A stretch of DNA of 64,000 bases from Alectoria sarmentosa (lineage: Eukaryota; Ascomycota; Lecanoromycetes; Lecanorales; Parmeliaceae), in the NCBI GenBank assembly GCA_009733775.1, contig WOGZ01000138.1, positions 21,148 to 85,147 of the forward strand. The letters run 5' to 3'. Within the stretch, counting starts at the first letter, position 1. Each line of letters opens with the position of its first letter. Below the pieces are notes generated by a model that searched no databases, was not told where the DNA came from, and saw only the letters and a program-made list of their open reading frames with translations. A program made the position numbers and the translations under genes. Positions 1 to 11,505 of this stretch are shown here, in pieces.

Positions 1-1010
1 AATTGAACATTTTGATGAAAGAATGCAAGCTGTGGTGCGTCGTCTATAAAAATTAACTCAAACTTTCAAAATTAGACGTATTGAGTTTTATTGTTTGACT
101 GAGTAAGTCGATAATAAATGTCGAGAGTACTGGATTTCAGATCGGGTATTTTGTTATATCTCGGGATTGAGTAAGTCGATAAATGTCGAGAGTACTGGAT
201 TTCAGCTCAGGTAATTTGTTACATCTCGGCGGTTTTATCACATAGCGAGAGCGCTGAGAGATATCGACTCTTGAACTGAGCGTAGAGTATAAAGTCGAAA
301 TCGCCCCTCTTCTCTTGATGTCTTGGAGTGGAGTGGAGTGGAATTGGGATCGCAGAGATTCGACACCGTAGATTGCTTTCTTCTTCGGCCTCGGATACCG
401 TTGAAATACCACTGAAATACCACCGATTTTACAGTAGCTGGTTCCTCTCGATGGCACATGCCGGGTGTGACAAATGTCTATTTGCTAGCTTTGACTGTCC
501 TTCACTTGTCTGCGTTTCACGTCGACTTGAATTTTTTCGGGCTCTCCTACCGTGTGCCAAGTTCCTGGTTCTCTGTGACTCGTCTCGGCAGTCGATTTCA
601 ATAACACTCCATCTCAATCCACTTCGCTTTCATCTCATCTCCTAATGATTTCCATATCGCCTTCCATCTACCCTCTCCCAAAAACATTCGCGTCCTCGGC
701 TTCCAGCAACAATCGCTCTGAATACTAGCCCGAGATCAAACAAGGTCCTGACATCCATCGCTATCGCTTTGTAAACGCTCGTCTAGTCCTCGTGCTATGG
801 GATTCCAATCAATCAATGAATCAAACACAGACCTCAGTCAACTCTAAAAGAACTCACTACCATGCTCTCTCTCCGCCCACGGAATCAGAATATCTTGCCC
901 TCACCGCATCGCATCGCACCACCAAGTCCCCATACTCGCAATCTACACTTGTGGCGGCACGACCGCAATCTCACCCCTCACTCCCTCACTCACAATTCCG
1001 ACGTCGTCAA
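1..1010. other. Left-edge non-coding stretch with repeat remnants
   Basis: The first 250 bases are AT-leaning and carry a degenerate 68-bp tandem repeat, listed separately. The rest, up to the SAP-domain gene, holds only short overlapping ORFs without recognisable motifs. Pyrimidine-rich sequence at about 600-780 fits a fungal promoter and 5' UTR for the gene starting at 1011. I see no other gene. Confidence 0.5.
101..236. repeat. Two-copy 68-bp tandem repeat, part shared with 17.85 kb
   Basis: GAGTAAGTCG starts at 101 and again at 169, and both copies continue with AAATGTCGAGAGTACTGGAT. The second copy ends in TTGTTACATCTCGGCGGT, which recurs exactly at 17852-17869, followed at both sites by a variant of ATAGCGAG. 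This suggests a dispersed element remnant; its class is not identifiable. Confidence 0.7.
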
Positions 1011-1687
1011 ATGGACCAAGTCACCCCTCAAGTCGATGCCTTAACGGTGCGTGAGCTCCGGCACGAGCTGCGCAAGCGCGGCCTTCCGGTCTCAGGCATC
1101 AAGAAGGACCTCCGCAGAAGGGTCATGGAGGCTTTGGGAAGCGAATACGCTGATGGCTGGACACTGGGTTACTTGCTGAATATCAAGATCGTACCGTTCA
1201 ATGGCCGCGGTCGGGATCCACGAATGCTCGTTGGCCGTCATGTTACGGGGCTTTCGGGATGGGATGATAATACAGTAACGATTATGCTGTCGGATGACGA
1301 GGACCAAACCATTGTCTGCCAGGCGGCTGATGTGGAGGATGTAAACTTTGGCATAGACCAAGAACTATTCGGCCTTTTTTATACGTCAAGCAATGAAGAA
1401 CGTACTTACGAGAAGAAGCCTCCATAGCTCTTTGCAAGGATCACTAAGGGGTGGCAGCAGCAACTATTTTTGGGATCAAGCTCGCCGGCATGAAAGAGAT
1501 GGGGTTCTTCGACGTGATTGACGACAGGAAACCCGACCAAACATCGCGGGCTAAGCTTGGCGTAGATGTTTGGTTGGCCGAAGATGAGGAGGCTGGGCTT
1601 GAGGGCGTAGTTTCAACTATCAACGAGGAGAATATTGTGAAAGCTGCCACCAACTCCCTGCTTGTGGGAAACGATGATTGTCCTTGA
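1011..1687 (+). CDS. SAP-domain protein, unnamed two-exon family
   Basis: The model is exons 1011-1401 and about 1461-1687, joined by a short intron (donor GTACTT, branch-like CACTAAG, acceptor GGCAG/CAG; the two acceptors are in frame). The product is about 205 aa. Residues 11-41 read VRELRHELRKRGLPVSGIKK and onward, a good SAP motif, a helix-extended-helix DNA-binding fold. A middle segment (LNIKIVPFNGRGRDPRMLVG) and a C-terminal patch (VDVWLAEDEEAGLEG) match the broken copy at 15976-16662, so the family has conserved regions beyond SAP. I chose the ATG at 1011 because the SAP motif starts soon after; the frame is open upstream to 792. The SAP fold predicts nucleic-acid binding in the nucleus, but the precise role is unknown. 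Confidence 0.68.
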
Positions 1688-1888
1688 ACGACAGAGCGGT
1701 CAAGGACAGGGCACAGACTTGATCATAGCGAGAACAGACCCATCGAGAAGGTTCAAAATCAACAGGCGTATAGTCACTAGGAAAACTTTCATATTCCTGC
1801 AAATCAATTAGCCGAAGCTTGGGGGCCGACCCAGCATTGCTGGCCGTGTCTTCCCATGATCAGCCCACAAAATTTGCTTACCCGCCGT

Positions 1889-3393
1889 TCATGACAGCGT
1901 TTCATCCAACACCTTCACATACTTCTCTATTTCCTCCACTGCAGGCATCATCAGCTTTTGCCCACTTCACGACCATCATCTCACAGGAATACTCACCAGT
2001 GTTGTAATGCACCATACTAACCCGCACAACCCCATCACAACCTCCCAACCCCAGCCGATCATCCACCATCCTCTTACTGTAGAAATGCCCCCACCTACAA
2101 CCAAAATTACTTCTGCTCTCAATGCCATCCACAATTTCCTTCGAGCTCCTGCCGCTGACAGTAAAGCTCACAACCGGCACTCTCAACTCCTTATCCGCAA
2201 CCTTCTCACCATGTATTGTCACATCATTCCTGCTTCGCAAATAACTCAGCAGTATATCCTGCAGCTTCTCCTCGTGCGCGGCGATGACGGCCCATGTTGC
2301 GGATTTATCAGGGCCGAAATAGGAGACTACGGAAGGAAGTGCGGCCAGGAGCTCGTAGCTAGCAGACGCGAGACCGAGCTTAGTTTCGAGATTGGTGCCG
2401 TTGTGGAAGTAGTGGCCTAGAGAGCCAAGAGTCTCTTGGGCGGACCGGGAGGCATAGAGTATCGCGATGTGCGGACCGTAGACCTTGGTGTGGGGTCAGC
2501 ATCAGGACGCCCAAAGAAGGCCGGGTAGCCGGGTCGGGTGCTATACGGACTTTGTACCACGAGAAAGCGTAGAAATCCACGCCCAAAGCTTTGACGTCAA
2601 CCTCTCTATGCGGCGCCAACGCCACCCCATCCACGCACAGCCTTGCCCCAGGAACCGTATGGACCAGTTCCGCTATCTTTTTGACATCATGTATGGTTCC
2701 CAACACATTGCTCGCATGTGTGCATGTCACCAGCGCCGTTTTCTCCGATAACAGCGGCTTGAGGTTCTCGGGCGTGAGGATCGGGGAGGGAGATGTGTGA
2801 GACGGAGAGGCGGGCGCGGCTGGCCACCATCTGATTGAATAATTGTGCAACTTGGCGAGACGTACCCAAGGGGAGATGTTGGCTTCGTGGTCGAGGGAGG
2901 AGATGATGAGTTCGGAGCCGGCGGGGAGATTGAGGATGAGGGAGAGGTTTGAAAAGAGTTGGGTTGTTGAGGGGCCGATCACTGTAACGCAGATGGTCAA
3001 CGACTGGGAGTACTAGACCAATTGAGTCCCGAATATACCAATCTCATCACTCGCAGCACCCATAAACCCCGCCGCAGCTTTCAACCCCCTCCCATAACTC
3101 TCGGTGCTCTGCTTCGCAACATCATAGCTCGCGCCGAGCTGGACATTCGTCTCTTCGAGGTATTCTTTCACCCTACATACGAAAATCAGTTCTTCCAAGC
3201 AAGCCGAGCAGTACGCTCGGATGTCATGGCATTGGTGATACAACTCGTACAATACAGCAGAGGTGGATCAACCGTACGAGGATGCAACTGTGCCTAAAGT
3301 TTGGCTACCTCCAGCATTATCAAAGTAGACTTGGTGGGATTGCTGGAGAGCGGGAAATTGAGCGCGAGCGTCAGTGGGGGAGAAGGACGACAT
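1889..3393 (-). CDS. Class V aminotransferase / cysteine-desulfurase-like PLP enzyme
   Basis: Five exons join cleanly: 3393-3278, 3172-3039, 2981-2551, 2483-1997 and 1938-1889, giving 405 aa. Introns are 105, 57, 67 and 58 nt with GT..AG ends. The start reads MSSFSPTDARAQFPALQQSH followed by YFDNAGGSQ, the N-terminal signature of the fold-type I class V family. Next come DHEANISPW, THASNVLGTIHDV and CVDGVALAPH (the cofactor Asp), then FSWYK|VYGPH, where Lys227, the last codon of exon 3, is the expected Schiff-base lysine. The C-terminus has VRVSMVHYNTVEEIEKYV. Length and motif order match the cysteine desulfurase-like/isopenicillin-epimerase-like group. The substrate cannot be told from sequence. 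The gene converges on the SAP gene with a gap of about 200 bp. A telomere-like CCCTAG/CCCTAA tract lies about 70 bp upstream of the start. Confidence 0.88.
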
Positions 3394-4125
3394 TATTGTG
3401 AAGTTGAGGTGGCGAAAGGATGAAGAAATTCACGTTTGACTGTTCACTCTTTGATACAGCCTAGCCCTAGCCCTAGCCCTAAGCACATTCACTTGCTTTT
3501 CTTCTTGTCACTTGCATTTCGAGGTGCTCCTCATAGAACTCAATCAATTCAAGAGCCTAAGATCCTAGTGAGATTCCAGTACTTGTATGCCTCTTGATGG
3601 CGGGGGAAGCCGTCTACTGCTGTACGAATTAAGCCATGTTGTCCTTCTCGCAGTCAAAGTACTAGGATGATTTTCCAGCTCCGATGACTGCGGATATGAT
3701 TCACAAAGGTAGCGGCGATTCTGCCTCAAGGTCTTTTCGTGGACTGGGTTCTGGATCTGGCGGTGTCGAGAAAGAAAGTTGGAAAAGTTGAGCTTGTAGA
3801 ATGTGCAGAAGGGAGAGGCGGCAAGGCTCTGGTTTGGTTGTAGAACCATGATTTGGGGGTTTCCTTGTCTAAACAACAGGCTTGAAAAGCTTCAAATAGA
3901 TGAAACAACACATGTAATCGAATATGGCGAAGTCAAGATCCAACACTAGATACAAGTAAGTTTGAGAGCTTATGGTACCCAATGTAAAACCATAAATTCA
4001 GCTTGCTTGAATTGCATCATCTTTCACCGCTGGAATAAATGCCAACTCGAGGCCATTTGGCCAAATGTTGACCGTTACTCTTAGATGTTTCTTGTTTTTT
4101 TGAACGCAGAATACGTTTTGATTCC
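3394..4125. other. Intergenic stretch, no recognisable gene
   Basis: This lies between the aminotransferase start and the methyltransferase 3' end. Apart from the telomere-like tract at 3461-3482 it holds only short ORFs, the longest about 100 codons on the minus strand, without motifs. Confidence 0.5.
3461..3482. repeat. Interstitial telomere-like tract (CCCTAG)n/CCCTAA
   Basis: Three CTAGCC-type units end in CCCTAA. The tract lies 68-90 bp upstream of the aminotransferase start on the opposite strand. Three further tracts with the same strand sense occur at 38288, 41411 and 50158. Confidence 0.7.
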
Positions 4126-5632
4126 TCATGCCGCCTTTGGTTTCTGGCCGTAGGCAACGTGGCTATGGACCCCTTTGTCAGCAAACTATGGCTATGGCTT
4201 AAGAATGACCGGGCTCACAAGTCGAACTGTGCGTGAATCTTTGGATCTCGCAGATCCTTGCGCACGTTGGCAAGCAGCACTTGTACCTCCTCTGATTTCC
4301 AGCCGAGGAACTGCGTGAACAGTCGCAACGTAAACCCCTCTAGGCCGTCTTCAATCTGTACCATGTTCCAGGCGCCAATTGTTTTCTGGACTTGCGTCAG
4401 CCATGCTCAAATGACAAAGTCGTTGCTGTCAGCTTCTTCGGAAGCAGAGTATACCAAGTGCTTGTCTTTTGCCCACGGCCCAATAGGCAGGCGAAACTTC
4501 TCATGTTGAACCCTCTCAAAACCTGCGTCTTTCATCCACCCTTCAAGTTTCGAGCCTGGACAAGGATCTCGGCCAAAGCCGTGTACTGCGCCGAGCAGCG
4601 TAGTAATCCACTTGGAAACATATTGTTCTTCCTTCAGAGACCCGTCTTCTGAATAATAGGCAAGGTCAAAGTCTTGAAACTCTGCCCATCCGCCGGGCTT
4701 TGTATGTTCGAAAGCTTGGCGCATCAGTTTAGGCCAATCTGCTATGGCCGCAGCCAGATAGCGCACGTGTACAAACTCAAACTTTTCCGGGAAGGTCCAA
4801 GGCTCTTCCGCATCGTCGATTTCGAACTTTACATTTGCAGGGACCCTATTCCGTTAGTTGCCGTGGCATGATTTTGGGCGGCAGATCTATTACCAGGATG
4901 GCTGAGTGGGGCTCAAGTCTGTCCCAATGATCTCGGCACTGGGATAGTCATCACCCATCTCAATGGCCCAGATACCTGTCCCGGTTCCAAGATCAAGGAT
5001 GTTTGCAGGTTTCTCGCCAATAGGTGCAAAGTGGAGCTTGTCACCCATAGTTATGCGTATCATTTGATGTGTGAGATCGAGACGATCCAATTCGATCTTC
5101 CAATTGCGTCAGCTGTTAATATGCCTTTGCAGATAGGTGGCATACTTCATCATTCGGCAATATGTAACCTATGAATCATAGAATAAGCCTTTGCTATCTT
5201 TCAGCAATCCAGAGAGAACACACTGCCGTCTTTAAAGCTTCACGTCCATTACGGTCAGCTGTATCACAGAAGGTGATTGGATCACATACGCATGATATCT
5301 GTAGGACAATGGAATTTAGTCGCCGTTTCATAGCCGATGGCTTACATCGCTTGACAACGTACCTGCGGCCATTTTCTACAGGATATCTCTCAATGCTACT
5401 TGTCAATGATGCAGTATACCTTGAACTGCATTATGAAAAGTCAGATGAGTCGAAGATTCGGGATCATAGTCAAAAGCGTACACCTCGTCTCCAAGGGTGG
5501 AATCAGAGGCATCGTAGAGCTTGAGAACTTATCAGTCCTGTTGATTCGGCGGATTCCCGAGACGATACCCACATCGGGATCTACCTCGATAATGTCGTCT
5601 CCAGTAGGAGCTATTTGTGGATTGGCAGCCAT
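4126..5632 (-). CDS. LaeA-like SAM-dependent methyltransferase (possible frame lesion)
   Basis: Exons read as 5632-5573, 5519-5482, 5398-5363, 5298-5286, 5168-5146, 5096-4894, 4845-4455, 4385-4219 and 4162-4126, about 322 aa. The N-terminal pieces MAANPQIAPTGDDII, LYDASDSTLGDEV, SSIERYPVENGRR|YHAY and GYILPNDE precede IELDRLDLTHQMI, an order known from fungal LaeA/TAM-type methyltransferases. Motif I is ILDLGTGTGIWAIEMGDDYP, followed by IIGTDLSP. Further on are FVHVRYLAAAIADWPKLM, HTKPGGWAEFQDFD and a C-terminal FHVAYGQKP. These enzymes bind SAM; some act as nuclear regulators of secondary metabolism, others methylate small molecules. Eight of nine exons join in phase. The junction between YHAY and GYILPNDE is off by one base, so either a microexon is missed or the gene has an indel. 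Confidence 0.75.
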
Positions 5633-6714
5633 TGCGTCTCTCGCTTCTGGCCAAATCAATCACACCGCGGAGACAATATTATCACACGGATGTTGCGAGG
5701 TACAATTGTGGATGATGGTGTAGGTTTTATGAATTTGAGACAGGGAATGGAGCAATCAAGAGCCAGCTGGTGGGGTCAGATGGTTGGCTATATAGCACGC
5801 CAGACAGCTGGAGCGAAATGCGGATCGCCGGCAGCATTGTCTGATTTGCTGTCTAATCTGACATGCTGCACGTGGGATCAATTTATTTGATCAGACAGCG
5901 GGACACGACAGCTGCCGGCGAGCAGCGTCACCAAGGCGTCACCAACATGCCTGAAGCATGAATTAAACGTGGTTGATTGACTGGGAGAGAGAAGGGCTAA
6001 GATGAAAATTGTTGTCTTGTGGGTGCAGCTACTCATTTCGGAATCTTCTCGTGCTCCTTCGTTTCTACTTAGGTGGGGTCGGCACAGTCGAACAGCGGCC
6101 TAGGAGGGCCGATAGGCGCTTACTAAGGGGACCCATCTTCCATAGCCTCTCTAGCCGCATGTCAAGAGCGAGAGAGCCGATGACGCTAAAAATGCAGGGC
6201 ATCTGTGTCGCAGAGTTCAGTGCGTACTTCAAGTACTTTAGTGTTTCACTTCTTGACAGCCCCAAATTTGTTAGACTGCGAAGTGTGAAGAGTTGAGTTG
6301 ATAGGAATGTGGTTCTCGATCTGTGCCATTGTATAATTCAGAGGGTAAAGGCCAGAAACAGAGCAAGTGGAATGCTTGCGTGCTTGCGTGCTTGCGTGCT
6401 TGCGTGCTTGCGTGCTTGCTTGCCGTTGACAGCCGGGGGAAGGTTGAAGCGAAGACCCGAGGACATGACCCTTGAATGCCAAGGCGCCAAGATCTCAGCC
6501 TACTTTAACGTTGATGAATAACTCGGGCCGGAATGTTTCCCATCCCGTCCGTTATCTGATTTCCCGCATTTGGATGAGCCCCGAAGCCGAGCTGCCACCG
6601 CTTACTGTAGGTACTGCACCCACCTTGGCTGCTTGGCCGCAAAGATGAAGAGATGCAGTACCTGAACAACGCCAGCGTTCTCGCTTCATCTGCATCTTGA
6701 GCAGCACATCCACT
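5633..6714. other. Divergent intergenic region upstream of methyltransferase and Sec14 genes
   Basis: This is the shared upstream region of two divergent genes. It contains an 8-bp repeat array at 6373-6422 and only short ORFs without recognisable motifs. Promoter elements could not be assigned with confidence. Confidence 0.5.
6373..6422. repeat. 8-bp tandem repeat (TGCTTGCG)n
   Basis: About five and a half near-perfect TGCTTGCG units lie about 300 bp upstream of the Sec14-like start codon. Because 8 is not a multiple of 3, the array spells changing peptides in every frame, so it is not coding. Confidence 0.85.
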
Positions 6715-8433
6715 ATGAAAGGAGCCCAGGACATGAATGGCCTCGTGGGCCCTCCGCCCCCGGAATCTGCCAATGCTGAGACGAGGCTGAAAGGTCACAT
6801 TGGCCATTTGACCCAACAAGAGGAATCCGCTTTTGACGACTTCAAGAAGCTGTGCGCCAAAAAAGGCTACTACACGCCCCACACAGCGAATGGAAGAGCC
6901 AGTCACGACGATGGCACCCTCATGTGAGAGTTCCGTGCGCGCAAAAGGCCCTGCTCGATTGATTTGTCCATGGCTAATGTATCAATCACAAGCCGATTCC
7001 TAAGAGCGCGAAAGTTCGTCCCTCAAGACGCCTTCACTCAGTTCAAGGACACGGAAATCTGGCGGAAGAAATATGAACTTGACGAACTCTACGAGAACAT
7101 AGATATACATGAGTACCAGGCCATGAGGCAGTTCGTGAGTGCAGCCTCTCCGCCCTTCTGGCTCTCGTGTGGGGCTGACGGTCACAGTACCCACAATGGA
7201 CTGGTCGAAGAGATAAGAGGGGGATACCAGTATATGTGTATGAGATTGGCAAGCTGGATCCCAAGAAGATAACCGCTTATGCTTCTGCTCCCTCCAAATC
7301 CAAGACTAAATCGCCGGGCCTTCGGCTTTTTGCCCTCTACGAAAATCTCACCCGCTTTGTCATGCCTCTCTGTTCTGCTGTGCCTGGAAGATCGAATCCC
7401 GAAACACCAGTCGATCAGTCGAATAATATCGTTGATATCTCAAAGGTTGGACTGAAGCAATTTTGGAGCCTCCGAAGTCACATGCAGGAGGCGAGCACAC
7501 TGGCTACCGCTCACTACCCAGAAGTTCTGGACAGGATCTTCGTAGGCTCTCCCCAGCGTCTTCCCTGCCCTGCAAAGATGCTAATCTGAGTCCTCCAAGG
7601 TCATCGGCGCACCCTCATTCTTCCCCGTCGTCTGGGGCTGGGTCAAGAAATGGTTCGACCCGATCACTACTTCCAAGATATTTGTCCTCGCCCAACAGGA
7701 TGTCCTACCAACCCTCTCCTCCTTCATTGACGTCGACAATATACCAAAGAAGTACGGAGGAAAACTAGACTTCACTTATGGAAAATTGCCAAGCCTGGAC
7801 CCGGACATCAGGCAACACCTGAGCATAGAACCGACAAGGGATGCCGAGACTTTATTCATCGCATCACCGATTCGGTGGATTGATGCTGGCGAAAATGGCG
7901 AGGATGGCGAAATCACAGCGCTGAGCGTGGGCACTTTGGATGGGAAACCGCGCAAGGAGCGGGTTGCAGTTCTGCACGCCCTCGCCACTCGTGTTGCTAC
8001 GCACTCGAGCAACTTTCAGAGCCAGCGGACGGAGACTACTACGCTTCCTAGCAGGCCTGCTACCTCGAATGGCGAACCTGCACCGCTGAACGCGCCTCTT
8101 CCCAACGGTCATACTGCACCACCGAACGGGACCGCTTTCCTGGGCGAAGCTCCTTCTCAGAGCTACCCCGTCTCCAATGGTCAATCTAACCTCAAAGGTC
8201 GGCCGACAAGCACACAGCCAGCGCCGGTCACGAATCGGAGCACGGCCTCGCTACACACTCAATCCATACCTAGCGGCGGACCTCTTCAGCAGCATCCTGT
8301 GACAAACGGCGCTTTGCCTGAAAGCAAGCCACACACCATCACCATGCCCCCGAGGCAAAACAACATGGTGCGGACGAAGACGGATTTCTTCACCCCGCCC
8401 AGCGATCCGGCGGAGATGAAGCAACTGCAATGA
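6715..8433 (+). CDS. Sec14-like CRAL-TRIO phosphatidylinositol-transfer protein
   Basis: Four exons (6715-6923, 6993-7134, 7188-7541, 7600-8433; introns 69, 53 and 58 nt) give 512 aa. The N-terminal CRAL-TRIO-N part reads GHLTQQEESAFDDFKKLCAK, then IRFLRARKFVPQDAF and YPQWTGRRDKRGIPVYVYEI. The lipid-binding lobe has HYPEVLDRIFVIGAPSFFP, VKKWFDPITTSKIFVLA and VDNIPKKYGGKLDFTYG, all expected Sec14 landmarks in order. After about residue 330 the protein becomes a Ser/Pro/Asn-rich tail without domain, as in several fungal long Sec14 homologs. The family exchanges phosphatidylinositol and phosphatidylcholine between membranes and affects Golgi traffic. I used the first ATG of the open frame. Nothing looks broken. 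Confidence 0.9.
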
Positions 8434-8666
8434 TTTTGGGCGCTCTTCTTTGGTTCTTTTCAAGTTCTGTGGACAGCGAGCGGGACTCGCATTATTCATG
8501 CGTAGAGGCGTATTTTTTCTTCTTCTTCTTCTCTCATAGGCTCAACAGCGGACGCCTGTTCCATGCGCTTCTTTTACTTTTAAAGCAATACCTTTCATCC
8601 TCTCCGGCGGAATCGTATCCCAATCCCACTCTGTACTCTACTATACCATACCATCCTGTTTTTTGC

Positions 8667-8942
8667 CCTACCTACCTACCTACCTACCTACCTACCATCC
8701 ATCCATCCATCCATCCAAACCCCCCCAATCACACCTTTCTTTCTTTCTTTCTTTCTTTCTTTGTCCATCCATCCATCCATCCATCCTTCCATCCATCTCT
8801 TCCTTCAGTCTTGCTCATCTCCATTCATATGACCTTGCTTCCTTCCTCCTTCCTCCTTCTGCAACCTTCTCCCGACTCCTTCCCCAACCTAACCTAACCT
8901 AATCTAACCTAATCTAACCTAACCTAACCTAATCTAACCTAA
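8667..8942. repeat. Microsatellite cluster CTAC, CATC, TTTC, CCTAA
   Basis: Successive simple arrays lie in the 3' flank of the Sec14 gene: CTAC (8667-8695), CATC (8693-8717), TTTC (8735-8762), CATC again, then a CCTAA/TCTAA array from 8886 to 8942. The last resembles an arthropod-type telomere unit, but a plain microsatellite is the simpler reading. Confidence 0.85.
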
Positions 8943-8985
8943 TTCATTTCCTCACCTCGGAATTCCTCCACCCAACCCAACACCC

Positions 8986-9135
8986 AAATTATAATATAGG
9001 CTTACACACACCAGCTTATATCTATCCATCTCTGAATTGTAATATAGGGTTCTATACACATCCCTTATCTATCTATCTCTGAATTGTAACATAGGCTTGT
9101 ATACACATCCCTTATCTATCTATCTATCTATCTTT
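8986..9135. repeat. Three-unit ~48-bp minisatellite
   Basis: The unit starts AATTGTAATATAGG or a close variant, continues with TACACATCCCTTATCTATC and ends with a growing TATC array. Three diverged copies are visible, starting near 8986, 9034 and 9083. Confidence 0.7.
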
Positions 9136-9235
9136 GCATTTGGATATATGTCTATCTACGCCGTATAGCTCGCCCTATATTTCGTTTCCGTTTCCGTTTC
9201 CATCTCTAAACATTTTAAAGCTCGTCGTCGTTGTC

Positions 9236-9463
9236 GTCCTCATTCTTTCTCTGACCCGTATCAGTAACTGGCATATCATCCTCATCCTCATCCTCATCCT
9301 TTCTCTGACCCGTATCAGTGACTGGCAAATCATCCTCATCCTCATCCTCATCCTCATCCTCATCCTCGTCCTCTCTCTGACCCGTATCAGTGACTGGCAT
9401 ATCATCCTCATCCTCACCACCATCATCCTCCATCTCTTTCTCCCCCGTATCAGTAAGCAGCAA
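9236..9463. repeat. Minisatellite with CTGACCCGTATCAGT core and CATCCT spacers
   Basis: The core CTGACCCGTATCAGT occurs at 9251, 9305 and 9377, with a decayed copy near 9441. Spacers are ATCCTC/CATCCT arrays of different length but always multiples of three. On the minus strand this gives an open frame of DTGQR boxes joined by Asp/Glu runs, about 82 codons. It starts and stops without a gene context, so I call it a repeat, with a small chance of coding. Confidence 0.75.
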
Positions 9464-9475
9464 ATAGAACGTTTC

Positions 9476-9697
9476 TGTGCTGGCTGGCTGGCTGGCTGGC
9501 TGGATGGCAGAGCAAGAGGAATGAATTCCTTTCAGTTGGCCAAAGATATGTTTTCTTCCTTTCCTTTCCTTTCCTTTCCTTTCCTTTCCCCATGTCGGCC
9601 ATTTTTCTTTTTATCATGTACTCTCGCACGGTGAAACTAATGTCATGTGGCTAGACGCCAACTTTATAGCTTGGCTTGGCTTGGCTTGGCTTGGCTT
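9476..9697. repeat. CTGG, TTTCC and TTGGC microsatellites
   Basis: Three arrays follow each other: CTGG at 9476-9502, TTTCC at 9556-9590 and TTGGC at 9670-9697. They extend the simple-repeat belt that starts at 8667. Confidence 0.85.
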
Positions 9698-11505
9698 GCA
9701 AGGTTGCAAGGTTGGAGGGATTTTCCATTCCAGGGATACCGCCGCGATTGTCGACATCTTATCAGAGCAGCAGCTAGCCTAGCCTAGCTGTTCGGAGGCA
9801 GCGATGGCGCATCCATCCAACTTCAGCCAGCAACACCCACACCCTACACCCACCGACCTAATATCTCAAATCCCCCATTGCAATAGACGTATCTCGTCCA
9901 CCACGGCCCATGATGATCAATGCCGTCCGAATTGCTGAAATGGGGTTTCCTCATCTGATAATATTTTCGACACTGAGGCGATTGGTTGGAGCCCGTGGTT
10001 GTATGTACGTATGGATGTGTTGTGCGCCTCGTGTCGTGCGTGTGGTGTATCGTTTGATGGATGGCGGAGAAATCTGATGTCACGGGTAGAGGGGTGGATG
10101 TTGGAGGGATTGGGGCTGGGGATGGGGTTGGAAGTGGTGGGGTTGGAAGTCGGGGGGGGAGGAGGGGGGGAGGTTGGGTTGGAGGGTCGGGATCTGGGTC
10201 AGGTCTGGGTAATTTGCGCGGGTGGGGGATATGGATGGATGGATGGATGGATGAGCATGGATGAGCATGGGGATGGGGATGGGGAGGATGCAATGTTGGG
10301 AGGTGGGTATGGCATGCGCTGCTTTTATTTTTCTCGTCGATGATTTCGGTTGTCGAACATGAGGGAGGGCCGAGAGACATTAATAGAGAGGTAGTGCGCG
10401 CTTTTTTCTGTTTTCTGTTTTTTTTTTGTTGTTTGGGGGGGCAGAAGCAGAGAATGGAAGATGTCCTCTCCATGAGGAAAACGGAAATGCGGACGGGAGA
10501 GCAGAACTTTTTTGCAGCATGAGAGGGAGGTTGGTTCGTTTGCGCCCGAGTTCTCGCTTTCACGAGGCGTTGTGCTTTCCAAAATTATTGACGGCAGCAG
10601 CGGACTATGTATCGAAATGAGATCTAGGATCTTCGAGGGAAGATGCACAATTCTGCGTCAAACGGCCACAATAACGCCCTAACATGGCATCTTCACGGGG
10701 AAATTTTTTTTTCTCTAAAGTAGTCAATAGGCAGGTGATGATAGACTTTCGACCGTAGAGACGGGAGTTGTATTGTCAGTCGGCTTTATTATATTCGATG
10801 TTGTGGGGCAGGGGGCCAGCCTTACGAATAAAGAGGATGTGATCACGCAGACGGGTATTTAGAATTGAGTCATCTGGTGTAGACCAAGGGAATATCGCCC
10901 ACCTCTCATAGGCTGACTGGGTTGCCGATTGCTCATGCTCGTGCCACCCCACGACGACGCGTTCGGTTTGAAAAGCATGAAGGACCTCTAGCGGAGTCGA
11001 GTCTTTAACTGCGTGGTGGCTGCGTTTTGTGTTCTCGATGACATGGCAGAGAGGAAGGATCGTGGGTATGAGTTTCTAGTATTGAGACTGAGACGGGGAG
11101 ACGGATTGTATATTGACAGATGTGGGTATGTGGGCGTTGGAGGTGAAGAAGTGTGGGTCTAACGAAGAGTTTGACTCGGACCTTGAATCTATTTGTGATC
11201 CTGATGGAGATGAGACTGACAATGGAATGATGGGGTAAAGGACGAGGAAGACGAGGGAATCAGTCATGACGAAAGGAAACAGGGACAAGATTGAGAGTTA
11301 CGCGTTGAGTAGCAAACACAAATGTAGACACATAAGCAAGAACATGAAAAGCATGTACAAAATGCCACATGAAAAGAGCGGTTAAGTAATCTGCAGTAAC
11401 TTGACCCGAAGTTGTAAACAGAGCATGAAACAGATCGCCAATATTAATTAGGCCTTCAACTCCAGCAACTCCAGGAACACTGACAGGAAATAGGATGCCG
11501 ATGTC
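9698..11505. other. Gene-poor stretch with G-rich sequence
   Basis: A G-rich, low-complexity part (10090-10300, including an ATGG array near 10228-10255) is followed by ordinary sequence with only short unsupported ORFs. I recognise no gene. Confidence 0.5.

Noticed and set aside
8886..8942. Telomere array (CCTAA)n
   Set aside because: Units are mixed with TCTAA and lie in a belt of other microsatellites inside the window, so a simple repeat is more likely than a telomere.
9134..9634. 166-codon plus-strand ORF rich in Ile/Leu/Thr
   Set aside because: It is a translation of the minisatellite and microsatellites and has no recognisable membrane-protein family.
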